Source: Brevibacillus laterosporus LMG 15441 | GTDB lineage: Bacteria; Bacillota; Bacilli; Brevibacillales; Brevibacillaceae | Length of the DNA: 64,000 nucleotides | Reading direction: 5' to 3' | Assembly: GCF_000219535.2 (NCBI RefSeq) | Contig: NZ_CP007806.1 | Span: 4,318,547-4,382,546 of the forward strand | Part shown: positions 42,853 to 51,519 of the stretch, in pieces | How the letters are laid out: the number at the start of each line of letters is the position of its first letter | Numbering within the stretch: the first letter of the stretch is position 1 | The notes under the pieces: model-generated | Told to the model about the DNA's origin: nothing | Databases searched by the model: none | What the model saw: only the letters and a program-made list of their open reading frames with translations | Position numbers and translations under genes: made by a program

Positions 42853-43968
42853 ATGGTGCAGCGCAGTATGAATTGGTGCGCTCGCTTTGGTCTCACGTTT
42901 CATGTGTGTAAAACCGTCTTAGCATCCGGCTTGTCATTGTTGATCGCCTCACTATTGTTCGGCAATCATTTTGCCTACTTTGCTCCGCTTGCTGCGGTAT
43001 TAACCATGCAACTTACCATTGCAGACACTCTGGAAAAGGGAATTTATCGTATAATTGGTGTCATTGGCGGAGTTGTCTCTAGTATTATTATTCTTCCTTA
43101 TTTTGAAAATGGAATTCTAGGTCTCGTCCTTGTTCTATTGGTAGGTATGGGTACCGCTACCGCTTTACGCTTAAATCCACAAATTATTTCACAAATCGGT
43201 GTTAGTTCTGTGATGGTAATGACCTTTCAACAAATGCAAGGTTATTCGACTGGCAGGATTTTAGAAACCATTATCGGAGCAATCGTGGCTGTTTTCATTC
43301 AAATGGTTATTCGACCAGAGAACTATGTTCCTACTGTTCAAAAGAAACATGCCGAATCTTGTAAGCAATTAGCACAGACATTAACAATTATGGCCACTGC
43401 ATTAAATAATCACTCTGATGGTGCAACTACTCCGACTGTCGATCCTGCCTCCCTTTTAAAATGGAATAATGAGCTGGAGGCTTCATTAAAGCATGCAAAG
43501 AAAAGCCTAAAATATAATGTATTTTACCGAAAAGACCTTAATACGCTCTATTATCTGGAACAACAAATTGATTCTGTTCAAAAGATGTTGATCTCTATAT
43601 GTAGTATCCTATATACTGCTCAGGAATTAAAATATCTCCCCACTCTTCGGCATACTCTTGATCAGCCTTTGCTTGATGCTAGTGCCGCCATTTCAACATA
43701 TGGCGCCTTTGTTGCAAATCCGTCCGCAGAGGCCCATCAGGAGCTACTGAATCTGTTATACAGGGTACAACAACAACAATCTCAGCAGTTCATCACATCA
43801 ATAGAAACTGCCGGTATCTCCTCTTTACGAGAGGTTGGCTGCCTGTACGCAGAGATAAATCGTATGATTGTTGAGATGGAATATTCTGCTCACGTATGGG
43901 AGTTATCCACAGCTTCTAAAGACTGCACTGACGAGCGAGTGTCAACGAATTACGCATACAGAGCATAG
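42853..43968 (+). CDS. FUSC/aromatic acid exporter-like membrane protein
   Basis: A 371-residue protein with a six-helix N-terminal domain (HVCKTVLASGLSLLIASLLFG, YFAPLAAVLTMQLT, GVIGGVVSSIIILPYF) of the ArAE/FUSC family and a helical cytoplasmic C-terminal half. Relatives such as AaeB export aromatic acids; several Bacillus members are uncharacterised. The ATG at 42853 has a near-perfect AAGGAGGTGA at 42838-42847. It is monocistronic with its own terminator. The substrate is unknown. Confidence 0.88.
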   Translation: MVQRSMNWCARFGLTFHVCKTVLASGLSLLIASLLFGNHFAYFAPLAAVLTMQLTIADTLEKGIYRIIGVIGGVVSSIIILPYFENGILGLVLVLLVGMGTATALRLNPQIISQIGVSSVMVMTFQQMQGYSTGRILETIIGAIVAVFIQMVIRPENYVPTVQKKHAESCKQLAQTLTIMATALNNHSDGATTPTVDPASLLKWNNELEASLKHAKKSLKYNVFYRKDLNTLYYLEQQIDSVQKMLISICSILYTAQELKYLPTLRHTLDQPLLDASAAISTYGAFVANPSAEAHQELLNLLYRVQQQQSQQFITSIETAGISSLREVGCLYAEINRMIVEMEYSAHVWELSTASKDCTDERVSTNYAYRA

Positions 43969-43973
43969 TAGAA

Positions 43974-44008
43974 AAAGAGCCTTACCCCAAAAAGGGAAAG
44001 GCTCTTTT
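43974..44008 (+). terminator. Terminator of the FUSC-type gene
   Basis: AAAGAGCCTT (43974-43983) pairs with AAGGCTCTTT (43998-44007), with CCC/GGG nested in the loop. Confidence 0.85.
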
Positions 44009-44029
44009 ATTTCTGCAAACTACGTATGA

Positions 44030-44122
44030 TTAATCATCACAGAAACACACCAATATTACAATAATAATGATAATCCATAAAAAGCCTCCACCGAATATAC
44101 CACCTCTTCTACCGCATCCCAT
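44030..44122 (-). CDS. YjcZ-like small membrane protein
   Basis: A 30-residue protein: a Gly/Arg-rich start (MGCGRRGGIFGGG) followed by one hydrophobic helix (FLWIIIIIVILVCFC) and two terminal Asp. This is the pattern of the YjcZ/YtpI-type small sporulation-associated membrane proteins of Bacilli, which are often missed in annotation. The ATG has an excellent AGAAGGAGG upstream. Its function is unknown. It lies alone between the FUSC-type gene and the second inositol phosphatase gene. Confidence 0.75.
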   Translation of the reverse strand: MGCGRRGGIFGGGFLWIIIIIVILVCFCDD

Positions 44123-44264
44123 GATCCTTCCTCCTTCTCACGGTCTAGTAGCGGAGAATGCATGGACTCACATACTCCTGCTAGTACCCTATGAATTTCG
44201 GTCATGTGATGCTTGGATAAGCGCGTATAAAAGTCAAAAAAGGCAGATTGCTATGGAAAAATAC

Positions 44265-45131
44265 CTATGTATGATCTTTTGCATCTTGCGCGGAACGAAT
44301 CAGGTTCATGTTACTACGAATAAACTGTTGTAACTCCTCATAAAACGTCGGATTACATCCCATTACACTGCTTTTAGCATCGTATGGAAGTTCCTTGCCT
44401 TCCATTGTGGTAGCAGTACCGCCCGCTTCCTGAATAATAAGCTTGCCTGCTCCAAAATCCCATGGGTTTAATTGCAAGCTGACGTAACCATCCAGTCGTC
44501 CTGCTGCTACGTAAGATAGCTCCAAGGCCGCGCTTCCTAACAAGCGCATACCGCGAACTTTCCCCGCTAACTCTTTGAAAATAACATCGATGCCTATCTG
44601 CTCAGCGCGTTTATGCCAAAACACACTTGTACAAAGTAAGGCTTCCTCTAATTTTACTTGACGGTGAATACGTAGCTGTCGATCGTTTAAATAAGCTCCT
44701 CCACCTTTAGTTGCATAAAACAGCTCATCACGTGATGGGTCATAGACAACACCAACAATTGCTTCCCCTTTGTGATACACGGCGATTGAAACCGAAAAAT
44801 TAATTTGCTGATGAACAAAATTAGTTGTTCCATCAATAGGGTCAATGATCCACAGGGTATCATATTCAGAAGGGGCCATACCCTGAAACCGATTTTCCTC
44901 ACCCAAAATGCCATGCTCAGGATATTGCTTAAGAATCATATCAATAACCATCTGCTCTACTTCTTCATCTACAGCTGTGACTAAGTCAGAGGCAGAGGTT
45001 TTATAGTTGACTGTATAGGGCTGATTCATTTTCTCCAAACTTAGCTTACCGGCTGTTTTGGCGCATGTGATCGCCAATTCTTTCCACTGTTCCAGTTCAT
45101 TCGGTTGCAAAGATATCGCCACCCAACCCAT
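44265..45131 (-). CDS. Inositol monophosphatase family protein
   Basis: A 288-residue Mg-dependent phosphatase. Metal sites are EE (78-79), DPIDGTTNF (97-105) and the late NPWDFGAG (about 223) with the intact W-D-x-x-A-G pattern, unlike the paralogue at 19521-20303. It shares with that protein the GAYLN segment and overall layout. Inositol-phosphate, fructose-bisphosphate or PAP activity cannot be told apart. The ATG at 45131 has only a weak upstream site; the GTG four codons later is an alternative. Confidence 0.87.
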   Translation of the reverse strand: MGWVAISLQPNELEQWKELAITCAKTAGKLSLEKMNQPYTVNYKTSASDLVTAVDEEVEQMVIDMILKQYPEHGILGEENRFQGMAPSEYDTLWIIDPIDGTTNFVHQQINFSVSIAVYHKGEAIVGVVYDPSRDELFYATKGGGAYLNDRQLRIHRQVKLEEALLCTSVFWHKRAEQIGIDVIFKELAGKVRGMRLLGSAALELSYVAAGRLDGYVSLQLNPWDFGAGKLIIQEAGGTATTMEGKELPYDAKSSVMGCNPTFYEELQQFIRSNMNLIRSAQDAKDHT

Positions 45132-45276
45132 CCAATTTTCTTTAGTGTATCATATTTCCCCTTCTCCTACACCTTACATTCCTAAACAACGGCGATGAAT
45201 AGTTTATCTATTATAAATGCTACACTAGTAATACTATCTCCATTTCGCGACATATTTAGAACGGAAGTGATTATAC

Positions 45277-45570
45277 TTGACCTTTTTTGTATTGATAGTC
45301 GTACTATTTAGTAGCCTGAAAATAATGGATATGATAAGTGCTTATCGATATCACATGGTTTACGAGGGACCTGAATGGGAAGCATTTGAATTATATACGT
45401 TTTTACAACAGCAGGGCATCCGCTGTCGAATTCGTAATTCTGTAACTGCTACTTTGTTTGAAGATTACCATCTTTTTACGAACAAAAGGCTCTCCTATGT
45501 AGAAGTCTTGCACAAGGATGAGACTCAGGCACATATCTTCCTGCGTTCTTTTTGGCATAAAAATAAATAG
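45277..45570 (+). CDS. Small membrane-anchored hypothetical protein
   Basis: A 97-residue protein with one N-terminal hydrophobic helix (about 1-20) and a cytoplasmic alpha/beta domain (WEAFELYTFLQQQGIRCRIRN, then YVEVLHKDETQAHIFLRSF). The second half resembles the small signal-transducing DUF2007 fold in pattern (a paralogous residue-pair loop then a Val-rich strand), a weak similarity. The start is a TTG at 45277 behind GGAAGTG. It converges on ybdD. Confidence 0.65.
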   Translation: MTFFVLIVVLFSSLKIMDMISAYRYHMVYEGPEWEAFELYTFLQQQGIRCRIRNSVTATLFEDYHLFTNKRLSYVEVLHKDETQAHIFLRSFWHKNK

Positions 45571-45615
45571 GACTAGTGTAGTAGCCCCCTTTTTGCTACA
45601 TAGCCCTATTTCCCA

Positions 45616-45828
45616 TCAACAGCAGCGATTCACTTCACCGCTTTCATATTTGTTTTTTAATGCGAAAAGATAAAATTCCTTCTCTGTCATCGGAAATATT
45701 CCAGGAGCTCCGTGTGTCGTATACCAATGCTCCAGATAACGATCATAATCGGGCATACCAAAAATTGTTTTAATGATGGAACGCACCTTTTTGAGTCGCC
45801 GTTTCCAGTATCTTATTTTCTTTCGCAT
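45616..45828 (-). CDS. ybdD: YbdD/YjiX-family protein
   Basis: A 70-residue basic protein with the YbdD hallmarks: GMPDYDRYLEH, a His in THG, PMTEKEF and the terminal RCC. In E. coli, YbdD (with CstA) and YjiX (with BtsT) are encoded next to pyruvate/peptide carriers and are needed for their activity. Here it follows cstA on the same strand at 385 bases, with a structured element between. I start it at the ATG at 45826-45828, after GTGAGGTG; the longer frame adds five codons. Confidence 0.88.
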   Translation of the reverse strand: MRKKIRYWKRRLKKVRSIIKTIFGMPDYDRYLEHWYTTHGAPGIFPMTEKEFYLFALKNKYESGEVNRCC

Positions 45829-45843
45829 TCTCACACACCTCAC

Positions 45844-46023
45844 TTTTCCAACATAATATCCATAACTGACTATATTATTTTTAATACCACTATAACCTTA
45901 TTAAACATTTCCACTACTAAAAAAATATGATTTTTTACTATATTTTTTGAAATTTCTTTGGGTAAACATATAGATTTCTTTATTGAGACTGTTTTATGAT
46001 ATAGATTGAGCATTTTCTTAGTT
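45844..46023. other. Intergenic region between ybdD and the inverted-repeat element
   Basis: AT-rich with no clear gene; presumably it contains a promoter for ybdD, though none is distinct. Confidence 0.35.
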
Positions 46024-46146
46024 TTGTTGTCAGTCCGCTCTCTGTTCCTAAAATGTAGAACTTTATCCCAAACCGCGTTAAAACGCACCCCTATAGTTCT
46101 CCTTCACAGCATTTTTTGAACAGTTCTGAAAGCGGACTGGCAACAA
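46024..46146. repeat. 123-base inverted-repeat element between cstA and ybdD
   Basis: TTGTTG[T]CAGTCCGCT (46024-46039) mirrors AGCGGACTG[G]CAACAA (46131-46146), 16 bases with one difference, around a 91-base centre. It could be a MITE-like remnant or a large RNA stem in the cstA-ybdD transcript. No target-site duplication is visible. Confidence 0.5.
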
Positions 46147-46164
46147 GCCTTTGAAGCTAAAGGT

Positions 46165-46203
46165 AAGCGAAAAACCAGCACATGAGCGGTTTTTCGCTTT
46201 TTT
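46165..46203. terminator. Hairpin downstream of cstA
   Basis: AAGCGAAAAACC (46165-46176) pairs perfectly with GGTTTTTCGCTT (46188-46199). The T-run is on the plus strand, so its strength for cstA is uncertain; some read-through toward ybdD is possible. Confidence 0.7.
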
Positions 46204-46213
46204 ATTGGTCTAG

Positions 46214-48298
46214 TTAAGCGATTAGATTCCCCTTATGATCACGTTTGGTTAGCACAAAAGGTTCCTCTTTCAGCTCGTATCTCTTTCCATTCGCAATAGA
46301 GAGCCATAGACGTATTCCATCAACAATAATGGCTATTGTAATTAGTAAAAAGATCGCACAAACAATGGTATCTACCATATCATTAAAAATCATTTTCTCG
46401 GCTGCCTCGACAGATGTTACTCCTTTTGGCAACAGTCCTGCCGCTAAAGTCTCCTTGAAGTAGTTGGCATGCGCCCAAAATCCAATCGTAATATCATTAG
46501 AAAAAATCTTTTGCCAAGCCGCATACAAGGTGGCCGATGAAAGCCATGCCATTGGAACGAGTGTAACCCAAGCGTAGCGAGCCTTGCCCATTTTAATAAT
46601 GAGCGTAGTACCAACTACAAAAGCAATTGCCGCTAGCATTTGGTTGGCAATACCGAATAATGGCCAAAGTGTTTTAATCCCGCCCAATGGATCAATAACC
46701 CCTTGATACAAAAAGTAGCCCCATCCCGCTGTCACAGCAGCAGACCCGATTAGATTGCCCGGTAGGTAGTCCATGCGTTTTAATTTTGGGAACACGTTGC
46801 CCAGCATGTCCTGTACCATGAAACGGCCAACACGTGTTCCAGCATCAATGGTAGTTAAGATAAACACGGCCTCAAACAGGATTGCAAAATGATACCAAAA
46901 GGCCATAAAGACTTTTCCGCCGATAAAACCTGAAAAAATATGTGCCATTCCCAACGCGAAGGAAGGCGCCCCTCCTGTTCGGGATAAAATACTTGTCTCT
47001 CCTACATCCTTGGCTGTTTCCGTTAATAGCTCCGGAGTAATTGGGAAGCCATAATGGTTGGTAATCGTAGCTGCCGCTGTAACTGCATCAGTTCCGATTG
47101 CTGATGCGGGTGCATTTACTGCAAAATACAAGCCAGGTGTTAATACGCAGGCCGCAATCATCGCCATGATAGCAACCATAGATTCCGTTAGCATTGCCCC
47201 ATAGCCAATTAAAGGAGCATCGCTTTCCTTGATAATCATTTTTGGCGTTGTGCCTGAAGCGACTAGAGCATGGAAGCCGGAGATGGCTCCGCAAGCGATC
47301 GTAATAAAGAGGAAGGGAAAAAGGTTACCGGTAAATACTGGCCCAGTACCATCAATAAACTTTGTTAAAGCCGGCATTTGTAGATTAGGTAATGTGAAAA
47401 CGATGCCAATGGCTAGAAAAGCGATTGTACCAATTTTTAGAAAGGAACTGAGATAATCGCGTGGGGCTAATAAAAACCATACCGGTAAAACAGAGGCGAT
47501 AAAACCATAAATGATAACCATAATAGCAAGCTGTGTACCTTCATAATCAAACAACGGGGCCCAGGTAGGCGATTCTGCCACTGCTTGGCCAAAATAAAGA
47601 GAAGCAAACAACAGCACAATTCCGATAACAGAGGCCTCCAGCACTCTTCCCGGTCGGAAATAGCGCATGTACAACCCCATCAAAATAGCAATTGGTAGCG
47701 TCATCGCAATCGTAAAGGTTGCCCATGGAGAATGAGTAAGAGAATTAACAACAACAAGCGCCAATACAGCAATAAGAATAACCATGATAGCTAGTATTCC
47801 AATCATCGCAAGGACGCCCCCAATAGGTCCGATCTCCTCCTTGGCAATCTGACCTAAGGATTTTCCATTGCGTCTCATCGAGCCAAATAGAATAATGAAA
47901 TCCTGCACGGCTCCTCCCAATACAACCCCTACAATAATCCAAATGGTACCGGGTAAATATCCCATTTGAGCTGCCAATGTAGGTCCTACTAACGGCCCTG
48001 CACCTGCAATGGCCGCAAAGTGATGTCCGTATAAAACCCACTTATTGGTTGGCACAAAATCCTTGCCATCGTTATGTATTTCGGCGGGAGTAGCTCGTCT
48101 GTCATCCAAGCCCATTATTTTACGGGCAATAAAACGGCTATAAAATCGATAACCTACTGCATATGTACATAAAGCAGCCGTTAATAACCAAAAAGAGCTT
48201 ACCTGTTCTCCCTTGGATAAAGCCAACGCTCCAAATCCAATGCCTCCTAATGCAGAAATAACTGTCCAAATGATTATGGAAAGTAACTTTCGCTTCAT
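46214..48298 (-). CDS. cstA: CstA-family carbon starvation protein
   Basis: A 694-residue carrier with about 16-18 transmembrane helices. Family marks include NDGKDFVPTNKWVLYGHHFAAIAGAGPLVGP, TIWIIVGVVLGGAVQDF and ATTIDAGTRVGRFM-like TTIDAGTRVGRFMVQD. CstA proteins take up pyruvate or peptides during carbon limitation, with help from YbdD, encoded downstream. I start it at the ATG at 48296-48298, behind AAAGGAGGAG. Upstream is AT-rich DNA without a clear cre. Confidence 0.94.
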   Translation of the reverse strand: MKRKLLSIIIWTVISALGGIGFGALALSKGEQVSSFWLLTAALCTYAVGYRFYSRFIARKIMGLDDRRATPAEIHNDGKDFVPTNKWVLYGHHFAAIAGAGPLVGPTLAAQMGYLPGTIWIIVGVVLGGAVQDFIILFGSMRRNGKSLGQIAKEEIGPIGGVLAMIGILAIMVILIAVLALVVVNSLTHSPWATFTIAMTLPIAILMGLYMRYFRPGRVLEASVIGIVLLFASLYFGQAVAESPTWAPLFDYEGTQLAIMVIIYGFIASVLPVWFLLAPRDYLSSFLKIGTIAFLAIGIVFTLPNLQMPALTKFIDGTGPVFTGNLFPFLFITIACGAISGFHALVASGTTPKMIIKESDAPLIGYGAMLTESMVAIMAMIAACVLTPGLYFAVNAPASAIGTDAVTAAATITNHYGFPITPELLTETAKDVGETSILSRTGGAPSFALGMAHIFSGFIGGKVFMAFWYHFAILFEAVFILTTIDAGTRVGRFMVQDMLGNVFPKLKRMDYLPGNLIGSAAVTAGWGYFLYQGVIDPLGGIKTLWPLFGIANQMLAAIAFVVGTTLIIKMGKARYAWVTLVPMAWLSSATLYAAWQKIFSNDITIGFWAHANYFKETLAAGLLPKGVTSVEAAEKMIFNDMVDTIVCAIFLLITIAIIVDGIRLWLSIANGKRYELKEEPFVLTKRDHKGNLIA

Positions 48299-48468
48299 AA
48301 AAAGTGCTCCTCCTTTCAGAATGTAAGACACACAACAATAATCTAAATTATCTGATTTTTAACAAAATAACCTGAATCTTTTTTTATGATACCTTACATG
48401 TAGATAAGCTGAAAAGCTTTTTTTAGAAAAATATACATTTTTTTCAAGAAATAGCTGATTATAAAAAA

Positions 48469-48507
48469 GGAAGCCACTTTTCATACCGACGTAAAAAGTG
48501 GCTTTCC
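48469..48507 (-). terminator. Terminator of hppD
   Basis: GGAAGCCACTTTT (48469-48481) pairs with AAAAGTGGCTTTCC (48493-48506), one bulge; the minus strand ends in a T-run. The 48299-48468 stretch is the cstA promoter region. Confidence 0.85.
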
Positions 48508-48529
48508 TGCTTATTTCGTTATGGGATTG

Positions 48530-49621
48530 TTATAGATTTCCACGCAACTCCTGCTCCCGCTCCAGTGCTTCAAATAACGCTTTAAAGTTACCATTCCCAA
48601 AACCACGGCTACCTTTACGCTGGATAATCTCAAAGAATAATGTCGGACGATCTACTACTGGCCTACTAAACAATTGCAATAAGTAGCCTTCATCATCGCG
48701 ATCCACTAAAATTTTTAGCTCTTTTAATTTCTCGATGTCCTCTTCAATTGCCCCTACACGCTCCGCTAAATTTTCGTAATAGGTGTCCGGTACACCTAAG
48801 AAATCAACCCCATTTGCCGTTAATTGCGAAACAGTTGTCAAAATATCATTAGTCAATACAGCAATATGTTGAACCCCTGGCCCTTTGTTAAATTCCAGAT
48901 ATTCTTGGATTTGCGATTTGCGTTTGCCTTCCGCAGGCTCATTGATTGGAAATTTAATTCGCCCAGTACCGTTTTGCATAACCTTGGACATGAGCGCGGA
49001 GTATTCAGTAGAAATGTCATCGTCGCTGAAGTTTTGGGAAGATGTAAAGCCCATAACTTTCTCATAGAATCCAACCCATTCGTCCATAACCTCAACGTTC
49101 CCTACGATATGATCGATACCAATTAGACCTGTAGGCTGACAGGCAAACGGAGCTTGATAAGGTTGGAAGCCTGGATAAAACACCCCTTTATAATCCTTCC
49201 GTTCAATAAAGGAATGGACTGTTTCTCCATAAGTAGCAATCGTTGCTTTTTTTATGGTTCCATGTTCATCACTAAATTCCGTAGGCTCCATGATAGATGT
49301 AGCGCCACGGGAAATCGCTTCCTGGTAAGCCTTTTCACAATTTTCAACGCGAAGAGCAATGTCCTTAACTCCCTCGCCGTGTAGCTTAATGAAATCAGTA
49401 ATCGGATGATCAGGCTCTAATGCTCCTGTCAACACCAAACGAATGTGATTCTGCTTTAACGCATAAGAGACCTGAGTGCGACTCCCTGTTTCCAAACCAC
49501 GATAAGCATACGGCTCAAATCCAAATGCCTTTGCGTAATAGTACAGTGCCTGTTTCGCATTTCCTACATACAACTCAACATAGTCCCAATCTTGAATAGG
49601 GAAAAAGTCTTTTACGCTCAC
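48530..49621 (-). CDS. hppD: 4-Hydroxyphenylpyruvate dioxygenase
   Basis: A 363-residue Fe(II) dioxygenase that turns 4-hydroxyphenylpyruvate into homogentisate in tyrosine breakdown. Two glyoxalase-type domains are present. Iron ligands are His in GIDHIVGNV, His in GVQHIAVLTND and Glu in LFFEIIQRKG; the C-terminal helix has FGNGNFKALFEALEREQ. I start it at the GTG at 49621, 9 bases after GGAGG; the TTG three codons earlier touches the site. Other homogentisate-pathway genes are not in the window. A cre-like site lies upstream. Confidence 0.96.
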   Translation of the reverse strand: MSVKDFFPIQDWDYVELYVGNAKQALYYYAKAFGFEPYAYRGLETGSRTQVSYALKQNHIRLVLTGALEPDHPITDFIKLHGEGVKDIALRVENCEKAYQEAISRGATSIMEPTEFSDEHGTIKKATIATYGETVHSFIERKDYKGVFYPGFQPYQAPFACQPTGLIGIDHIVGNVEVMDEWVGFYEKVMGFTSSQNFSDDDISTEYSALMSKVMQNGTGRIKFPINEPAEGKRKSQIQEYLEFNKGPGVQHIAVLTNDILTTVSQLTANGVDFLGVPDTYYENLAERVGAIEEDIEKLKELKILVDRDDEGYLLQLFSRPVVDRPTLFFEIIQRKGSRGFGNGNFKALFEALEREQELRGNL

Positions 49622-49711
49622 ACCGCTCAACCTCCGACTATTCTGAATTTTTAAACCTATTTATTTGAGATTACATGGTCTGTTTTTTTCATGCAAGAAT
49701 ATGGAGTAACG

Positions 49712-49725
49712 CTTAAACGCTTTCA
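49712..49725. promoter_or_regulatory. cre-like site upstream of hppD
   Basis: On the minus strand TGAAAGCGTTTAAG agrees with the CcpA pattern TGWAARCGYTWNCW at 12 of 14 positions. It lies about 90 bases from the hppD start. Confidence 0.45.
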
Positions 49726-49807
49726 TGCAATATCAATAATAGTCTTCTGTCTATCTGCTCTAATCAGTTATGATAGGTAAAAGGATAGTTGAAGGGAGCG
49801 AAGTGCG

Positions 49808-50506
49808 ATGCAGGAGTGGAATACATTTGTTTCAGAGCAATGGAATCAAATGGCAGGTGATTGGCATGAGCGAAGCAAGGGAATGTGGGAACAGGGCAGT
49901 CGGAAAACGATCCTCCCTTTATTTACAGAGCTTCTTCCTGCCAGCAAGGGTCAAATACTGGATGCTGGCTGTGGAGATGGATATGCTAGCTTCAAGCTAG
50001 CCTCTGTAGGGTATGATGTAACAGGCTTGGATATTTCCTCAGAAATGATAGCCTATGCCACCAAGCAGGCCAACCGGCTTACCGATTCTCCTTCTCTACA
50101 ATTTATGGAGGGAGATATTTCTGCTACGCCATATCCAGACCAATCCTTTGCAGGTATCTTATCCATTAACGCGATGGAGTTTACTTCCTCTCCCCTAGTT
50201 GTCCTTCAAGAATTTCGACGCATCCTGCAACCAGATGGATTGCTACTACTGGGGGTCTTGGGACCCACAGCAGGCCCGCGGGCACATAGCTATCCACGTT
50301 TGTATGGGAAAGCCACTATCCAGAATACGATCATGCCCTGGGAAGCAAAACAGCTAGCACAGGAGAATGGATTTTTTCTGCAAAAGGAATCACATGTGTA
50401 TAAAGATGATTTTCCTCCTGTCCTCGCTCATTCTCTGAGCATGGAATTACGTGAAGCAGTCAGTTTTGTAACCTTGCTTGCCTTACGTAAGCACCCAGAT
50501 CTCTAA
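49808..50506 (+). CDS. Class I SAM-dependent methyltransferase
   Basis: A 232-residue methyltransferase of the UbiE/Methyltransf_11 kind. The SAM-binding loop ILDAGCGDGYAS is at about residues 50-61, motif II TGLDISSEMI at about 73, and the FMEGDISATPYPDQSF segment gives the adenine-binding Asp. The acceptor is unknown. The ATG has GAAGGGAG upstream. It precedes an AIR-synthase-like gene by 31 bases on the same strand, a pairing suggesting joint function. Confidence 0.87.
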   Translation: MQEWNTFVSEQWNQMAGDWHERSKGMWEQGSRKTILPLFTELLPASKGQILDAGCGDGYASFKLASVGYDVTGLDISSEMIAYATKQANRLTDSPSLQFMEGDISATPYPDQSFAGILSINAMEFTSSPLVVLQEFRRILQPDGLLLLGVLGPTAGPRAHSYPRLYGKATIQNTIMPWEAKQLAQENGFFLQKESHVYKDDFPPVLAHSLSMELREAVSFVTLLALRKHPDL

Positions 50507-50537
50507 ACAAATCATTCATTTTGTAAAGGAGCCAGCT

Positions 50538-51317
50538 ATGCAAGTACCCTATCTCACAAATCCATTACACCATTTGCAAAAGGTACGTGATCTGACGCTA
50601 CTTCGGATCAATGAAGCACAAAGCATCGTTATCGCCTGCGATTCAGATGGCGGCATCGGCACCAAACCACAGGATATCGTCCAAATAGCACCCGATCTGT
50701 TAGGACGGTTTGCTGTTCGTGTACCGCTTTTTGAATTGATTGCTTGTGGAGCCACTCCGTTTATGATATGCGATACGCTAGCGGTAGAGCTTGAGGGCTA
50801 TGGGGAAGAAATTCTCCGTGGTATTAAGGAATATGCGCAAGAAGCAGGCGTCACTGAGGATATACAGTTTACAGGAAGTACAGAGGAAAACATTCCAACC
50901 ACGCAGACAGGGATTGGTATAACCGTACTTGGGCTGGTACAGCAAGCTCAGTTTTCCCCAGGAACAGCCCAGCCTCAAGAAGCTATCATGTGTGCAGGTA
51001 TTCCAAAAAGCGGACCCAAGCATGAGGTTCGATTAGACGATCCCGAGATGCTTTCCCTAGCTGACTTAATCCAACTACGGGCTCATCCTGGTGTTCATGA
51101 TCTGTTGCCCGTTGGCTCAAAAGGAATCGCTTATGAAATGGAGCAGTTAGCTGCAAGTGCCTCGCTTACATATCGTCTCACTACTCCTCTTCCTCTTGAT
51201 CTGAAGCAATCTGGCGGCCCTTCTACTTGTGTGATCTTTTCAGCGGCAGTTGAGCTTCTTGAAGAATTTCGAAATCAATTACGTTGTCCTGTACATGTTT
51301 TAGCTATTCTTGAATAA
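50538..51317 (+). CDS. AIR synthase (PurM)-related protein
   Basis: A 259-residue protein with the ATP-binding fold of PurM, ThiL, HypE and SelD. The N-terminal motif VIACDSDGGIGTKPQD (about residues 33-48) corresponds to the phosphate/Mg loop, followed by LFELIACGATPFMICDTLAVE and a late C-terminal domain. It is shorter than PurM and lacks a purine gene context. Candidates include a small-molecule kinase such as the alpha-ribazole kinase CblS, but this is only suggestive. I start it at the ATG at 50538, after AAAGGAG. It follows the methyltransferase gene. Confidence 0.75.
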   Translation: MQVPYLTNPLHHLQKVRDLTLLRINEAQSIVIACDSDGGIGTKPQDIVQIAPDLLGRFAVRVPLFELIACGATPFMICDTLAVELEGYGEEILRGIKEYAQEAGVTEDIQFTGSTEENIPTTQTGIGITVLGLVQQAQFSPGTAQPQEAIMCAGIPKSGPKHEVRLDDPEMLSLADLIQLRAHPGVHDLLPVGSKGIAYEMEQLAASASLTYRLTTPLPLDLKQSGGPSTCVIFSAAVELLEEFRNQLRCPVHVLAILE

Positions 51318-51410
51318 AGTAAAAGGGACAGCGTGAAGGGCATTGCCTACTAAGTAAGAAAACAGCTTGTCCAACAAGTGCAGAGCAGTGGACTGTATCC
51401 ATCGCAAGGG

Positions 51411-51452
51411 AGAGAACAGCTATCTTCTACCTTTAGAAGAAGCTGTTCTCTC
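51411..51452 (+). terminator. Terminator of the methyltransferase operon
   Basis: AGAGAACAGCT (51411-51421) pairs perfectly with AGCTGTTCTCT (51441-51451), with CTTCT/AGAAG nested in the loop. Confidence 0.85.
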
Positions 51453-51477
51453 TTTCTGTTCCCACTCAAAAAAAAGA

Positions 51478-51503
51478 CCTCAGTTAGCGAAAACAAACTG
51501 AGG
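51478..51503 (-). terminator. Terminator of the EmrB-type efflux operon
   Basis: CCTCAGTT (51478-51485) pairs with AACTGAGG (51496-51503); the minus strand continues with TCTTTTTTTT. Confidence 0.85.
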
Positions 51504-51519
51504 AAGCCAGTATTTACAT

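Noticed and set aside
45870..46088. ORF on the minus strand with an AAGGAG site, partly inside the 123-base repeat element
   Set aside because: Composition is unlike a protein, it has no recognisable family, and it spans the repeat arm; I treat it as non-coding, with some doubt.
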